A stretch of DNA of 64,000 nt, from the NCBI RefSeq assembly GCF_001693755.1, contig NZ_LYST01000043.1:372001-436000 (forward strand), written 5' to 3'. The translations under genes and the position numbers were made by a program. Source of the stretch: Gilliamella sp. wkB171 (GTDB taxonomy: Bacteria; Pseudomonadota; Gammaproteobacteria; Enterobacterales; Orbaceae). Under the pieces are notes generated by a model. The model worked only from the letters and a program-made list of their open reading frames with translations, was not told the DNA's origin and made no database searches. Shown in pieces: positions 53,574 through 62,992 of the stretch (the stretch's first letter is position 1; the number at the start of each line of letters is the position of its first letter).

Positions 53574-54992
53574 TTATTTATGGATTTTAGTTTGAAAATA
53601 ACGATGAGCATTATCAAAACAGATATTCCTAACCATATTCCCAACCAAATCAAAATCCGCAGGGATTTCACCATTTTCCATCCAATCACCAATCATATTG
53701 CATAAAATTCGCCTAAAGTATTCATGCCTTGTAAAAGATAAAAAACTACGAGAATCAGTTAACATTCCCACAAATTGACTTAATAACCCCATTTGAGAAA
53801 GCTGCATCAATTGACGCTGCATACCATCTTTTTGATCGTTAAACCACCACCCCGAACCAAATTGGATTTTACCCGCCATATCCGAGCCTTGGAAATTGCC
53901 CACCATAGTAGCTATCACTTCGTTATCACGTGGGTTTAAACAATACAAAATGGTTTTAGGTAATTGATCGGTCAAATCTAATAAACCAAGCAGCGAGGAT
54001 AAAGGTTCAGCTATTGGCCTATCACCAATAGAATCAAAGCCAGCATCGGGCCCAAGTATTTTAAACATTCGTTGACTATTATTTCGTAACGCGCCTAAAT
54101 GTAATTGCATAACCCAGTTACGCTGATGATATTGCTTACCTAACCACACAAGAATAGCGGTACTAAATTGGGCTATTTCTACTTCGGATAAAGATTGATT
54201 CATTAAACGCTTTGTTAGAATGTGATCAAGCTGTTTTTCAGGAGGAATATCGGCATAACGCAATATTTCGATACCATGATCAGCTGCTTGACAACCATGT
54301 TGTTCAAAATGATCTAACCTTTTTATCAAAGCACAACGCAGTTTCTCAAAACTATTAATTTCAATATCAGCAGCTACACCCAGTTGAGCGATATAATCTG
54401 TAAATCCGGATAACTCAATTTTAAACACTTTATCAGGTCGCCAACTTGGGCGAACTTTAGTTTCCAACGCATTATCCAAACTAATTTTTTTATGATATTC
54501 AAGAGAATCAATTGGATCATCAGTTGTGCCTACCGCTTTTACCTGCATTTGCTTTAAAATGCCTTGGGTAGAAAATTCTTTTGTCGCCAACAGCTCGTTT
54601 GCTTGCAACCAAATTCTTTCGGCGGTGTTTTCATTAAGAAGAATATTTTTTATACCAAATGGGCGTTTTAGTTCTAAATGAGTCCAATGATAAATTGGGT
54701 TACCTAGCGTCAATGGCACAACTTTTGCCCAAGTTAGATATTTATCATAATCAGTAGCATTACCTGTTATTAGATTTTCATTAATACCCGCAGTACGTAG
54801 TACTCGCCATTTGTAATGATCTCCTGCTAACCAGATTTCAGCTAAATTACGAAAATTTTTATTTTCCGCGATTTCTTTTGGTGAAAGATGGCAGTGATAG
54901 TCATAGATAGGTTGATCTTGAGCATAATCAAAATAAAGCCTTTGTGCTGCATCAGTCTGTAATAAAAAATTATCATCTAAAAAACTTTTCAT
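53574..54992 (-). CDS. uxaC: Uronate isomerase
   Basis: Isomerises D-glucuronate to D-fructuronate (and D-galacturonate to D-tagaturonate). It has 472 residues (E. coli 470). Amidohydrolase-type features are [18 protein letters not shown] near the N-terminus, [17 protein letters not shown] in the centre and [19 protein letters not shown] near the C-terminus. It is 15 bases downstream of uxuB in the same operon. Since only the glucuronate-branch enzymes UxuB and UxuA are in the window, glucuronate is the likely substrate. Confidence 0.96.
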   Translation of the reverse strand: MKSFLDDNFLLQTDAAQRLYFDYAQDQPIYDYHCHLSPKEIAENKNFRNLAEIWLAGDHYKWRVLRTAGINENLITGNATDYDKYLTWAKVVPLTLGNPIYHWTHLELKRPFGIKNILLNENTAERIWLQANELLATKEFSTQGILKQMQVKAVGTTDDPIDSLEYHKKISLDNALETKVRPSWRPDKVFKIELSGFTDYIAQLGVAADIEINSFEKLRCALIKRLDHFEQHGCQAADHGIEILRYADIPPEKQLDHILTKRLMNQSLSEVEIAQFSTAILVWLGKQYHQRNWVMQLHLGALRNNSQRMFKILGPDAGFDSIGDRPIAEPLSSLLGLLDLTDQLPKTILYCLNPRDNEVIATMVGNFQGSDMAGKIQFGSGWWFNDQKDGMQRQLMQLSQMGLLSQFVGMLTDSRSFLSFTRHEYFRRILCNMIGDWMENGEIPADFDLVGNMVRNICFDNAHRYFQTKIHK

Positions 54993-55007
54993 GCTGTCTT
55001 ATCCAAA

Positions 55008-56477
55008 TTAGATTATTAAATCATTGATTGTTTGTTTTGCGCCTTTATGCATCAAAGAAAGATAATACTCACTCACCTTTTGTTTAAATAATGCGTTTTT
55101 TGGTAAATCGGTTCCAAACACAGCATTAAGGCTAAGCAAAGCATCAACTCTTTCAAGTCCGTCTGGACTGGATTTAACTAAGTTATTAAGCTCATTTAAC
55201 ATTGGATCGCGAACATCAATAGCCTGATTATTATCATCAACGCCCCCAACATAACGCATCCAACCTGCCACACCTAAAGCCAGTAATGAAAAATCAGAAT
55301 GATGACTAATATGCCAACGGATTGAATCAAGCAAGCGTTGTGGTAATTTTTGGGTACCATCCATAGCAATTTGCCACGTTTTATGTTTAAGAGATGGATT
55401 GCTAAATCTTTCAATCAGTTTATTCGCATAGTGCTGTAAATTAACATGAGAAGGAACATGAAGTGTCGGCGCTTGCTGTTTCAGCATCAGATGTAATGTT
55501 GCTTTTTTGTAATTCACATCATTCATACAATCATTAATATGTTTATAACCCGCTAAATAACCTAAATAAGCTAAAAATGAATGACTGCCGTTTAACATTC
55601 TGAGTTTCATCTCTTCATAAGGAACGACATCATCAACAAATTCTGCACCGACTTCATTCCAATTAGGTCGATTCGTCACAAAATTATCTTCAATCACCCA
55701 TTGGATAAACGGTTCACAAGCAATACCACATGGATCAAACATTCCACCCAAAGCATGTTCAATTTCCGTCAACGTTTCAGATGTTGCAGCCGGTACAATG
55801 CGATCAACCATCGTACAAGGAAAAGTAGTATTTGCCTCAATCCACGAAGCTAACTGAGTATCACGAGCATTAGCTAAACCTAAAATCGCTTTTTTCAATA
55901 CCAATCCATTCTCTGGAATATTGTCACAAGATAGTGCGGTAAATGACCTTAATCCTCGCTGCATTCTTCGATAAAGCGCTTCAACAATCACCCCCGGAGC
56001 CGACATTGGCTTAGATGGATTAGCCAAATCAGCCTTAATCAGCGCATTATTCAAATCTAAACCTGAACCACCGGGTAACATGCAATAGCCTTTTTCTGTG
56101 ACTGTTAATGATACAATCTCAACAATAGGATCAGCCATCTTTTCCAAAATCGTATCAATACCATCACTCGTCGCTAACAATGATTCTTTTACACTGCCAA
56201 TAATGAATGCTTCTTTAGTCGTTGCGCCTTTTTCTAAAACTGTATAAAGATGATCTTGCTTGCGAATATCATCAATTAATTGTTCACCGCCCACAATATT
56301 AACTTCGCAAATACCCCAGTCACTCTTACCTCGATTCAATAATCGATCGGTAAATAGAGCTTGATGCGCGCGATGAAAAGCACCAAACCCTAAATGGACA
56401 ATACGTGCGATCATGTTATCTCTGTTATAAGAAGGTTTATTGTGAATTGATGAAGGTACACCTAATAAATTTAACAT
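55008..56477 (-). CDS. uxuB: D-fructuronate (mannonate) oxidoreductase
   Basis: NAD-dependent reductase of D-fructuronate to D-mannonate, 489 residues (E. coli 486). The Rossmann start RIVHLGFGAFHRAHQALF and catalytic-domain blocks VIEDNFVTNRPNW, KLRMLNGSHSFLAYLGYLAGY and ERFSNPSLKHKTWQIAMDGTQKLPQR are nearly those of E. coli UxuB. The first ATG (56477) gives an N-terminus comparable to UxuB. It is divergent from uxuR-uxuA with a shared regulatory region. Confidence 0.95.
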   Translation of the reverse strand: MLNLLGVPSSIHNKPSYNRDNMIARIVHLGFGAFHRAHQALFTDRLLNRGKSDWGICEVNIVGGEQLIDDIRKQDHLYTVLEKGATTKEAFIIGSVKESLLATSDGIDTILEKMADPIVEIVSLTVTEKGYCMLPGGSGLDLNNALIKADLANPSKPMSAPGVIVEALYRRMQRGLRSFTALSCDNIPENGLVLKKAILGLANARDTQLASWIEANTTFPCTMVDRIVPAATSETLTEIEHALGGMFDPCGIACEPFIQWVIEDNFVTNRPNWNEVGAEFVDDVVPYEEMKLRMLNGSHSFLAYLGYLAGYKHINDCMNDVNYKKATLHLMLKQQAPTLHVPSHVNLQHYANKLIERFSNPSLKHKTWQIAMDGTQKLPQRLLDSIRWHISHHSDFSLLALGVAGWMRYVGGVDDNNQAIDVRDPMLNELNNLVKSSPDGLERVDALLSLNAVFGTDLPKNALFKQKVSEYYLSLMHKGAKQTINDLII

Positions 56478-56502
56478 TGTTTTCTACCATAGATAATTGT
56501 TT

Positions 56503-56517
56503 ACCAATAATATTGGT
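56503..56517. promoter_or_regulatory. Palindrome in the uxuB promoter region
   Basis: ACCAATA-A-TATTGGT is an exact 15-bp palindrome 25 bases upstream of the uxuB ATG. It uses the same half-sites as uronate-repressor operators, in the inverted order. Confidence 0.45.
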
Positions 56518-56568
56518 TAAACATATTTTCACTTGTTAATAAATTTTTCATCTATATTTTTTATTTTT

Positions 56569-56584
56569 TGTGATTAAAATCACG
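56569..56584. promoter_or_regulatory. CRP-binding site between uxuB and uxuR
   Basis: TGTGA-TTAAAA-TCACG matches the CRP consensus TGTGA-N6-TCACA at nine of ten positions. It is midway in the divergent region and could activate both transcripts under catabolite control. Confidence 0.75.
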
Positions 56585-56633
56585 TTTTTTGGTTTATTTT
56601 ATAGTCGAAGATAACAAAATATTTATAATGAAC

Positions 56634-56656
56634 ACCAAAATTGGTATTCCAATTAT
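56634..56656. promoter_or_regulatory. UxuR/ExuR-like operator upstream of uxuR
   Basis: ACCAAAATTGGTATTCCAAT contains AATTGGTATTCCAATT, one base from the symmetric E. coli ExuR/UxuR-type core AATTGGTATACCAATT. It also contains a 12-bp palindrome ACCAAAATTGGT. It is about 100 bases upstream of the uxuR ATG and about 55 bases upstream of a TATAAT (56711-56716). ACCAAAATTGGTA recurs exactly at 60475-60487. Confidence 0.65.
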
Positions 56657-56753
56657 AAAATTAGCGCCCATTATTTTATAAACAACTTCTGGTACTGATA
56701 ATATTTAGCGTATAATTACAGTAAATCGATGTAAGAATGGGGATTTATAGATA

Positions 56754-57515
56754 ATGCTTACGGTTAATCGGCTATATCAAGAAATTGGTAATGAGCTAAA
56801 ATTATTATTGAAAAGTGGGACTTATAAGTTAGGTGATAGACTACCACCTGAACGAGACATTGCCGAAGCATTTAGTGTGAGTAGAACGGTAGTACGTGAA
56901 GCACTAATTATGTTAGAACTGGAAAATTTAGTGACAGTTAAAAAAGGATCGGGCGTTTATGTAATTGGTTTACCAGATGAAATCTTATCCGAAAAAGATA
57001 AAAAAATTGAAGAGGAAGATTTTGGACCATTTGAATTATTGCAAGCAAGACAATTAATTGAAAGTAATATTGCCGCTTTTGCCGCATCACAAATAGTCAA
57101 ATCCGATATCATTGAGCTGAGATCAATCTTGGAACAAGAACGACAAATGTTAGAGCAAGGATTAATTGATGATTACAGTGCCGATGAATTGTTTCATATC
57201 ACGATCGCCAAAGCGACTAAAAACTCAGTACTTGAAGGTTTATTACAGGATTTATGGCAAAGACGATCAGCAAGTAAAATGTGGAATCAATTGCATAGTC
57301 GCATCACTGATCACAGTTATCGAAAAAAATGGCTTGATGACCATGAAAAAATTTTACAAGCTTTGCAAATAAAAGATGCGATGGCTGCGCGCCATGCAAT
57401 GTGGCAACATTTAGAAAATGTTAAACAAACATTGATGACCGTTTCTGATAGTGAAGATCCAAATTTTGATGGTTATTTATTTGATTCTATTCCTGTTAAC
57501 ATTGTTAACCAATGA
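56754..57515 (+). CDS. uxuR: GntR/FadR-family uronate regulator (UxuR/ExuR type)
   Basis: Transcriptional regulator of 253 residues. The N-terminal winged helix (GDRLPPERDIAEAFSVSRTVVREALIMLELENLVTVKKGSGVYV) is followed by a FadR-type effector domain (FELLQARQLIESNIAAFAA and C-terminal MWQHLENVKQTLMTV, DGYLFDS) very close to E. coli UxuR/ExuR. It probably represses the uxu and exu genes and is relieved by fructuronate or galacturonate. It is co-oriented with uxuA, 78 bases upstream, and flanked by likely operators and a CRP site. Confidence 0.92.
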   Translation: MLTVNRLYQEIGNELKLLLKSGTYKLGDRLPPERDIAEAFSVSRTVVREALIMLELENLVTVKKGSGVYVIGLPDEILSEKDKKIEEEDFGPFELLQARQLIESNIAAFAASQIVKSDIIELRSILEQERQMLEQGLIDDYSADELFHITIAKATKNSVLEGLLQDLWQRRSASKMWNQLHSRITDHSYRKKWLDDHEKILQALQIKDAMAARHAMWQHLENVKQTLMTVSDSEDPNFDGYLFDSIPVNIVNQ

Positions 57516-57593
57516 ACAACATAAAACCAACGTCATTTATCGATCTTTTAGCTATTGAAATTTAAGTAAGCTAAAAATTTAAGGAGAATTTAG

Positions 57594-58775
57594 ATGGAAC
57601 AAACAATGCGTTGGTTTGGTCCTAGCGATCCAGTATCATTAGATGACATTAGGCAAGCTGGGGCAACAGGAATTGTGACAGCTTTACACCATATCCCTAA
57701 TGGTGAAGTGTGGCCGATTGAAGAGATTCAAAAACGCAAAAACATGATTGAAGAAAAAGGGTTAACTTGGTCAGTTGTTGAAAGTATTCCCATTCATGAA
57801 GAGATAAAAACACACACTGGTAATGTTGAACAACATATTGCCAATTATCAGCAATCAATTCGTAATTTAGCCGCCTGTGGTATTGATACTATTTGTTATA
57901 ACTTCATGCCTGTTTTAGACTGGACTCGAACTGATCTTGCTTACACCTTACCTGATGGTTCTAAAGCACTTCGTTTTGACCAAGTTGCTTTTGCTGCATT
58001 TGATATTCATCTTTTAAAAAGACCTAATGCAGAAAACGATTATTCAAAAGAGGATATTGACAGCGCAAAAACATATTTTGAAAAAATGACACAAGTAGAT
58101 AAAGACAAGCTTGTTGCTAATATTATTGCGGGTTTACCTGGAGCGGAAGAAGGTTACTCTCTTGATCAATTTAGAGCCCACCTTGCCACTTATGATGGTA
58201 TTGATAAAAATAAACTGCGTGAAAATTACGCCTATTTCCTGAAAAACATCGTACCTGTCGCAGAAGAAGTCGGTGTAGTCTTAACCGTACATCCTGATGA
58301 TCCACCACGCCCTATTCTAGGGTTACCGCGCATTGTTTCAACTATTGAAGATATGCAATGGATTAAAGATACCGTAGACAGCATTCATAATGGTTTTTGC
58401 TTCTGTACTGGATCCTATGGTGTTCGTCAAGATAACGATTTAGCCAAAATGGCTGAAAAATTTGCTGACCGTGTTCATTTTATTCATTTACGTGCAACAG
58501 TCCGAGAAGAAAATCCTTTGTCTTTCCATGAAGGAGATCATCTTGCTGGTGATGTTGACATGTATGCAGTCATTAAAGCTCTGGTTAGCGAAGAACAGCG
58601 ACGTAAAAAAGCGGGAATTAAACGTGCCATTCCCGTTCGCCCCGATCATGGACACCAAATGTTAGATGATCTGAAAAAGAAAACGAATCCGGGTTATTCT
58701 GCCATTGGTCGTTTAAGAGGATTAGCCGAAATTCGCGGCGTAGAATACGCAATTAAACGTGCATTTTTTGAATAA
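57594..58775 (+). CDS. uxuA: Mannonate dehydratase
   Basis: Dehydrates D-mannonate to 2-keto-3-deoxy-D-gluconate; 393 residues (E. coli 394). Family features are the opening [30 protein letters not shown], the central [23 protein letters not shown], and metal-site segments [17 protein letters not shown] and [17 protein letters not shown] precedes the ATG. A hairpin (TTTTAGCT/AGCTAAAA, 57546-57553 and 57569-57576) lies just before this site and might modulate translation. KdgK and Eda for the following steps are not in the window. Confidence 0.96.
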   Translation: MEQTMRWFGPSDPVSLDDIRQAGATGIVTALHHIPNGEVWPIEEIQKRKNMIEEKGLTWSVVESIPIHEEIKTHTGNVEQHIANYQQSIRNLAACGIDTICYNFMPVLDWTRTDLAYTLPDGSKALRFDQVAFAAFDIHLLKRPNAENDYSKEDIDSAKTYFEKMTQVDKDKLVANIIAGLPGAEEGYSLDQFRAHLATYDGIDKNKLRENYAYFLKNIVPVAEEVGVVLTVHPDDPPRPILGLPRIVSTIEDMQWIKDTVDSIHNGFCFCTGSYGVRQDNDLAKMAEKFADRVHFIHLRATVREENPLSFHEGDHLAGDVDMYAVIKALVSEEQRRKKAGIKRAIPVRPDHGHQMLDDLKKKTNPGYSAIGRLRGLAEIRGVEYAIKRAFFE

Positions 58776-58802
58776 AACTCCGTTGTCAACACAATCAAAA
58801 AT

Positions 58803-58826
58803 AAAGCCCTGATAATGGGCTTTTTT
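58803..58826 (+). terminator. uxuA terminator
   Basis: AAAGCCC-TGATAAT-GGGCTTT followed by TTT forms a standard intrinsic terminator 28 bases after the uxuA stop. Confidence 0.85.
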
Positions 58827-58844
58827 ATTATTATTGATAACCAA

Positions 58845-58874
58845 AAATAAAAAAGAGCGTTAAACGCCCTTTTG
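58845..58874 (-). terminator. exuT terminator
   Basis: On the minus strand AAAAGGGCGTT-T-AACGCTCTTTT forms a long stem with one G-T wobble and continues into a T-run. It lies 64 bases after the exuT stop and faces the uxuA terminator. Confidence 0.7.
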
Positions 58875-58937
58875 TATTTATGTTAGGATGTACTTCATTA
58901 TTGCATATCTAATATAATAATTTTGGTATTAATCCTT

Positions 58938-60203
58938 TTACTTACGCTGATACAACAGTGAACACATAATAATTGCCCCAATAATATCTAAAAAGCCCAT
59001 AGTAATAAAAAAGGGTTTAAAGCCGATTGTTGCAACAAACTGACCAACAATGATCGTAAATAAGAAACTAGCAATCCAAGCCGAGCTACCACGCAAACCA
59101 TTTACTGTTGATACTTCTTTACCATCAAAGTTTTCAATCACTTGAATAGTAAGCATGGCAGATAACATCTGATGTCCCCATGCACCTATAGCAATTAAAG
59201 CAATGGCGGCATATGGGCTTTGTGTTAAACTTGCAAACGCCATCGATAACATAAAAAAAGCAGCACCAAGATAAGTTATACAAGCCGAATTAACACGAGA
59301 TAAATTAAAACGTTTATTGAGCATACGCGAAAAATAACCAGAGGATAAACCACCAAAATCGGCAGCAAGGAAAGGAATCCAAACAAACATTGCCATCTCT
59401 TTTAATTGCATACCGCGTTCAGTTAATAAATAGTAAGGAACCCAAAAATTCACTGCCGCCCAAGCTGGTTCAGCTAGAAAAGCTGGAATAGCAATACCAT
59501 AGAATTTTTTTTGCAAAATCACTTTTTTAATCGCTTGCCAGATGTTTTTGTTTTGTTGGCTCTCTGTGTCATCTTGATCGGATAAAATATATTTTCTTTC
59601 TGCTTCACTAATAGACCGACTTTTCGATGGTTCACTGAAAAAGTAAAGCCATATTCCTGCCCAAATTAACCCTACAGAACCTGGAATTAGGAACGCTAAC
59701 TGCCAACCACCAAATTGGTGTATCGCATAAATAAGAGGAGGTGCAATCATGGCGCCCAATGAAAATCCAACCATACTCCAACCATTAGCAATAGCGCGTT
59801 CTTTTTTAGGAAACCATAAACTGACAACTTTAGCATTGGCTGGGGCAACAACAGATTCAGCACCACCCATAAAAAAACGTAAAATCGCTAATTGAAACCA
59901 AGTGCCTGCACCAGCATGAAGTATGCACATAATAGACCAAATGATGACCATTATCGCAAAACCGACTCGTAATCCGATTACATCAATAAACCAGCCTACA
60001 ATAGGTTGAAAAAGGGTATAAGCTAGTTGAAAAGCACCAGTAATATACGAGTACTCTTTAGGTGTTATATTTAAATCACGTATAATTTCTTGAGCCATAA
60101 TACCTAGTGCATTACGATCGACATAATTAAGAATCACACCCGTTGCAAATAAAATAATCATCACCCAACGGACGTATCCTCCTGATTTAAAAATGGAACT
60201 CAT
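58938..60203 (-). CDS. exuT: Hexuronate MFS transporter (ExuT type)
   Basis: Proton-coupled importer of glucuronate/galacturonate in the anion:cation symporter family. It has 421 residues and 12 membrane segments. The opening WVMIILFATGVILNYVDRNALGIMAQEI, the FMGGAESVVAPANAKVVSLWFPKKERAIANGW region and PPLIYAIHQFGGWQLAFLIPG are typical. It is convergent with uxuA. Several operator-like TTGGT/ACCAA sites lie in its 425-base upstream region. A related family member for another sugar acid is possible, but the context supports hexuronate. Confidence 0.9.
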   Translation of the reverse strand: MSSIFKSGGYVRWVMIILFATGVILNYVDRNALGIMAQEIIRDLNITPKEYSYITGAFQLAYTLFQPIVGWFIDVIGLRVGFAIMVIIWSIMCILHAGAGTWFQLAILRFFMGGAESVVAPANAKVVSLWFPKKERAIANGWSMVGFSLGAMIAPPLIYAIHQFGGWQLAFLIPGSVGLIWAGIWLYFFSEPSKSRSISEAERKYILSDQDDTESQQNKNIWQAIKKVILQKKFYGIAIPAFLAEPAWAAVNFWVPYYLLTERGMQLKEMAMFVWIPFLAADFGGLSSGYFSRMLNKRFNLSRVNSACITYLGAAFFMLSMAFASLTQSPYAAIALIAIGAWGHQMLSAMLTIQVIENFDGKEVSTVNGLRGSSAWIASFLFTIIVGQFVATIGFKPFFITMGFLDIIGAIIMCSLLYQRK

Positions 60204-60258
60204 AATATACCTCTAGTTGTAATTTAAATTTCTAACATAAAAAATTTATGTCACACTA

Positions 60259-60279
60259 CATATTGGTAAACCAAATATT
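60259..60279. promoter_or_regulatory. Operator-like palindrome upstream of exuT
   Basis: ATATTGGTAAACCAAATATT has the TTGGT-N2-ACCAA arrangement of ExuR/UxuR-type sites and lies about 57 bases upstream of the exuT ATG. Confidence 0.6.
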
Positions 60280-60316
60280 ACAACTAATTTACTACATCGT
60301 ATGCCAAATTTGTTTG

Positions 60317-60333
60317 AAATTGGGATACCGATC
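60317..60333. promoter_or_regulatory. Second operator-like site upstream of exuT
   Basis: AAATTGGGATACCGATC approximates the symmetric AAATTGGTATACCAATT with mismatches in both halves. A further half-site (AGAATTGGTATAAT) follows at 60345-60358. Confidence 0.45.
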
Positions 60334-60474
60334 ACATTTTATATAGAATTGGTATAATAAATAATCCTAAAAATATCTTTATATCATTTGTCTTAAAACT
60401 AACTTATACAAGTTATTCAATAAATTAATTTATCAAAGTTCGAATAAAGATCGCTTTGAAAAATAGACATAGAG

Positions 60475-60496
60475 ACCAAAATTGGTAGCCTAATTT
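60475..60496. promoter_or_regulatory. Operator-like site upstream of the DUF3597 gene
   Basis: ACCAAAATTGGTA (60475-60487) is identical to the motif upstream of uxuR, and continues as AAATTGGTAGCCTAATTT. It lies about 32 bases upstream of the -35 box of the DUF3597 promoter. Confidence 0.55.
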
Positions 60497-60527
60497 TGAA
60501 AGATAAAAGCAGTAAATATTTATCTTT

Positions 60528-60557
60528 TTGACAGTGTTACTTTCAAACAGGTATACT
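60528..60557 (+). promoter_or_regulatory. Strong sigma70 promoter of the DUF3597 gene
   Basis: A perfect -35 TTGACA (60528-60533) and TATACT (60552-60557) are separated by 18 bases. The predicted start is near 60564, about 65 bases before the ATG. The ribosome-binding site is AGGAGG. Confidence 0.7.
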
Positions 60558-60628
60558 GAAAAGGATATTATCTACATCTATATCGTTAAGCAGTTTTTTA
60601 AAGCAGTTTAAACATAGGAGGATGTAAT

Positions 60629-61060
60629 ATGGGTATTTTAAATAATATTTTTTCTAAAATATTTCCAAGCGCACAAGCAGCAGCAGCAAATGTTGACAAT
60701 ACAGTCAAAGACAAAGTAAATAGTATGACAGATGCTGCTAAAAACGCCGCCTCTGGCATTCAAACAGAAACACAACAAAATTCAGACCAAGCCAAACAAG
60801 TCTCTCAGACTGATGTTATGTCTATATTAGAGAATTTAGCGAACAAATATCCTGAAAAACTTAATTGGAAAACATCCATTGTTGATTTATTGAAATTATT
60901 AGGTATCGATAATAGTTTAGAAGCACGAAAAAATTTGGCAAAAGAACTTAACTACCCAGGCAGTACCGATGATACCGCATCGATGAATATGTGGTTAATC
61001 AAAGAAGTGATGAAAAAAATCGCCGAAAAAGGGGGAGATGTTACTCATCTTTTTTCTTAA
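60629..61060 (+). CDS. DUF3597 domain protein of unknown function
   Basis: A 143-residue protein with an amphipathic, Ala-rich N-terminal half (about 1-55, low complexity) and a C-terminal DUF3597 domain (about 60-143: LENLANKYPEKLNWKTSIVDLLKLLGI, ARKNLAKELNYPG, then MNMWLIKEVMKKIAEKGGDV). There is no signal peptide or membrane segment. The biochemical function of this family is not known to me. A strong promoter and a consensus ribosome-binding site predict high expression. An upstream motif identical to one in the uxuR promoter hints that it belongs to the uronate response. Confidence 0.85.
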   Translation: MGILNNIFSKIFPSAQAAAANVDNTVKDKVNSMTDAAKNAASGIQTETQQNSDQAKQVSQTDVMSILENLANKYPEKLNWKTSIVDLLKLLGIDNSLEARKNLAKELNYPGSTDDTASMNMWLIKEVMKKIAEKGGDVTHLFS

Positions 61061-61078
61061 TGTTGTTTGATTCAACAC

Positions 61079-61102
61079 AATCCACCTGATGCTAGGTGGA
61101 TT
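61079..61102. terminator. Hairpin after the DUF3597 gene
   Basis: AATCCACCT (61079-61087) and AGGTGGATT (61094-61102) form a 9-bp stem with a six-base loop, preceded by a smaller TGTTG/CAACA hairpin (61061-61077). It lies between convergent genes. The U-run is weak. Confidence 0.55.
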
Positions 61103-61149
61103 ATCATCCAATAAAATTTATCACTATAATAAGTTTAATAACCACCCTT

Positions 61150-61734
61150 TCAGCCTTTAAATGCATGTAAGTGATTCATTGCACTTTCAATGCCATCTGA
61201 TAATAAAATCTCAACTGATCGTACTGATTCTTCTATCGCCTTATCAATGAGTTCTTGTTCGGGTTTAGAGGGTTTATTTAACACATAACCGACAACTTTA
61301 TTTTTGTCACCAGGATGACCAATACCAATTCTAAGACGATAGAAATTTAAATTATTACCTAATTTGCTGGCAATATCTTTTAAACCATTATGGCCGCCAT
61401 GGCTTCCACCAAATTTAAATTTAGCAATACCCGGGTTAAGATCCAGTTCATCATGAGCAACTAAAATTTCTTCTGGTTTAATTTGATAAAAGGTTGCTAG
61501 TGCCTGTACCGCTTTACCACTTAAATTCATAAACGTAGTAGGAACTAATAATCTCACGTCATGACCGGCAATGTTTATTCTAGCTGTATAGCCAAAAAAT
61601 TTAGCTTCATTTTTTAAAGATTGATGATATCGTTCAGCTAAAAGATCAACAAACCATGCACCTGCATTATGGCGAGTTGCGGCATATTCATTTCCAGGAT
61701 TGGCAAGTCCTACAATAAGTTTTATCGTTGTCAT
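61150..61734 (-). CDS. pth: Peptidyl-tRNA hydrolase
   Basis: Releases tRNA from prematurely dropped peptidyl-tRNA; essential in E. coli. It has 194 residues, identical in length to E. coli Pth. The active-site residues are His22 ([12 protein letters not shown]) and Asp94 (LVAHDELDL), with GLANPG near the N-terminus and GGHNGLKDI in the centre. It is downstream of prs but separated by a good terminator, so it probably has its own promoter in the prs-pth gap. Confidence 0.97.
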   Translation of the reverse strand: MTTIKLIVGLANPGNEYAATRHNAGAWFVDLLAERYHQSLKNEAKFFGYTARINIAGHDVRLLVPTTFMNLSGKAVQALATFYQIKPEEILVAHDELDLNPGIAKFKFGGSHGGHNGLKDIASKLGNNLNFYRLRIGIGHPGDKNKVVGYVLNKPSKPEQELIDKAIEESVRSVEILLSDGIESAMNHLHAFKG

Positions 61735-61762
61735 AATATTGCGATTTTTACTGATTTTTTTT

Positions 61763-61790
61763 AGAAAAAAGCCCCAATATAAAGGGGCTT
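61763..61790 (-). terminator. prs terminator
   Basis: On the minus strand AAGCCCC-TTTATATT-GGGGCTT is followed by TTTTTC, 22 bases after the prs stop codon. It separates prs from pth. Confidence 0.8.
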
Positions 61791-61811
61791 GTCGTTCAAT
61801 AATAAAATAAA

Positions 61812-62759
61812 TTATTGATGGAACATCGCTGAAATTGACTCTTCGTTACTAATACGACGAATAGCTTCAGCAAGCATCCCAGATAGTGTTAATTGACGTA
61901 CATTTTTTAATGCTTTTACTTCAGCAGTTAACGGAATGGTGTCACAAACAACTATTTCATCAATGGCAGAATTTTTAATATTAGTGACGGCTTTACCTGA
62001 AAAAATTGGATGCGTTGCATAAGCATAAACGCTTTTAGCACCACGCGCTTTTAATGCATCCGCCGCTTTACAAAGTGTACCGGCTGTATCAATCATATCA
62101 TCAACTAAAATACAATCTCTATCAGCAACATCACCGATGATATTCATCACTTCCGCTTCATTAGCGCGTTGACGACGCTTATCGATAATTGCCATATCAG
62201 TATCATTTAAAAGTTTTGCAATCGCTCGAGCACGTACCACACCACCAATATCAGGCGATACGACAATCGGACGTTCAAACTCGCGTTGTAACATATCTTC
62301 TAAAATAACTGGGCTACCAAATACGTTATCTACAGGTACATCAAAAAAACCTTGAATTTGCTCTGCATGAAGATCAACGGTTAATACCCTATCAACACCA
62401 ACTGTTGATAAAAAGTCAGCAACAACTTTAGCTGTAATAGGCACTCGCGCTGAACGTACACGACGATCTTGCCTTGCATAACCAAAATAAGGAATAACCG
62501 CTGTGATACGACCAGCAGATGCTCGACGCATTGCATCGATCATGACTAATAATTCCATTAAGTTATCATTGGTAGGCGCACAAGTTGATTGAATAATAAA
62601 AACATCTTCACCACGGACGTTTTCGTTAATTTGTACATTTACTTCTCCATCGCTAAAACGACTAACAACAATATCACCTAGAGAAGTATAAAGACGATTA
62701 GCTATACGTTTTGCCAGCTCTGGTGTAGCATTACCAGCAAAAAGCTTCATATCAGGCAC
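61812..62759 (-). CDS. prs: Ribose-phosphate pyrophosphokinase
   Basis: Makes PRPP from ribose 5-phosphate and ATP for nucleotide, NAD, His and Trp synthesis. It has 315 residues, as in E. coli. Class I signatures are visible: [25 protein letters not shown], the ATP-site [10 protein letters not shown], catalytic-loop [11 protein letters not shown] and the PRPP-binding [17 protein letters not shown]. The 233-base gap to divergent trmB should hold both promoters. It supplies PRPP to PncB encoded in the same window. Confidence 0.97.
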   Translation of the reverse strand: MPDMKLFAGNATPELAKRIANRLYTSLGDIVVSRFSDGEVNVQINENVRGEDVFIIQSTCAPTNDNLMELLVMIDAMRRASAGRITAVIPYFGYARQDRRVRSARVPITAKVVADFLSTVGVDRVLTVDLHAEQIQGFFDVPVDNVFGSPVILEDMLQREFERPIVVSPDIGGVVRARAIAKLLNDTDMAIIDKRRQRANEAEVMNIIGDVADRDCILVDDMIDTAGTLCKAADALKARGAKSVYAYATHPIFSGKAVTNIKNSAIDEIVVCDTIPLTAEVKALKNVRQLTLSGMLAEAIRRISNEESISAMFHQ

Positions 62760-62992
62760 GAGAAATCCTCAAGCATGTTATAATGATTACTTATACGTAA
62801 TCGGTTAAATCGGGGTGATAATTATATAATCATTTACAGAGTATGCTCAACCACATTATAAAAATTTATTCAAAATTTTTTATATGTATCACAATAATAA
62901 ATAGAAAAACATATCAACAATATGTTTTCTTGAAGTGAATCAAAAATCAGTTAAACTACTTTCTTATTATAAACCTTAATGAGTAAACAAAT

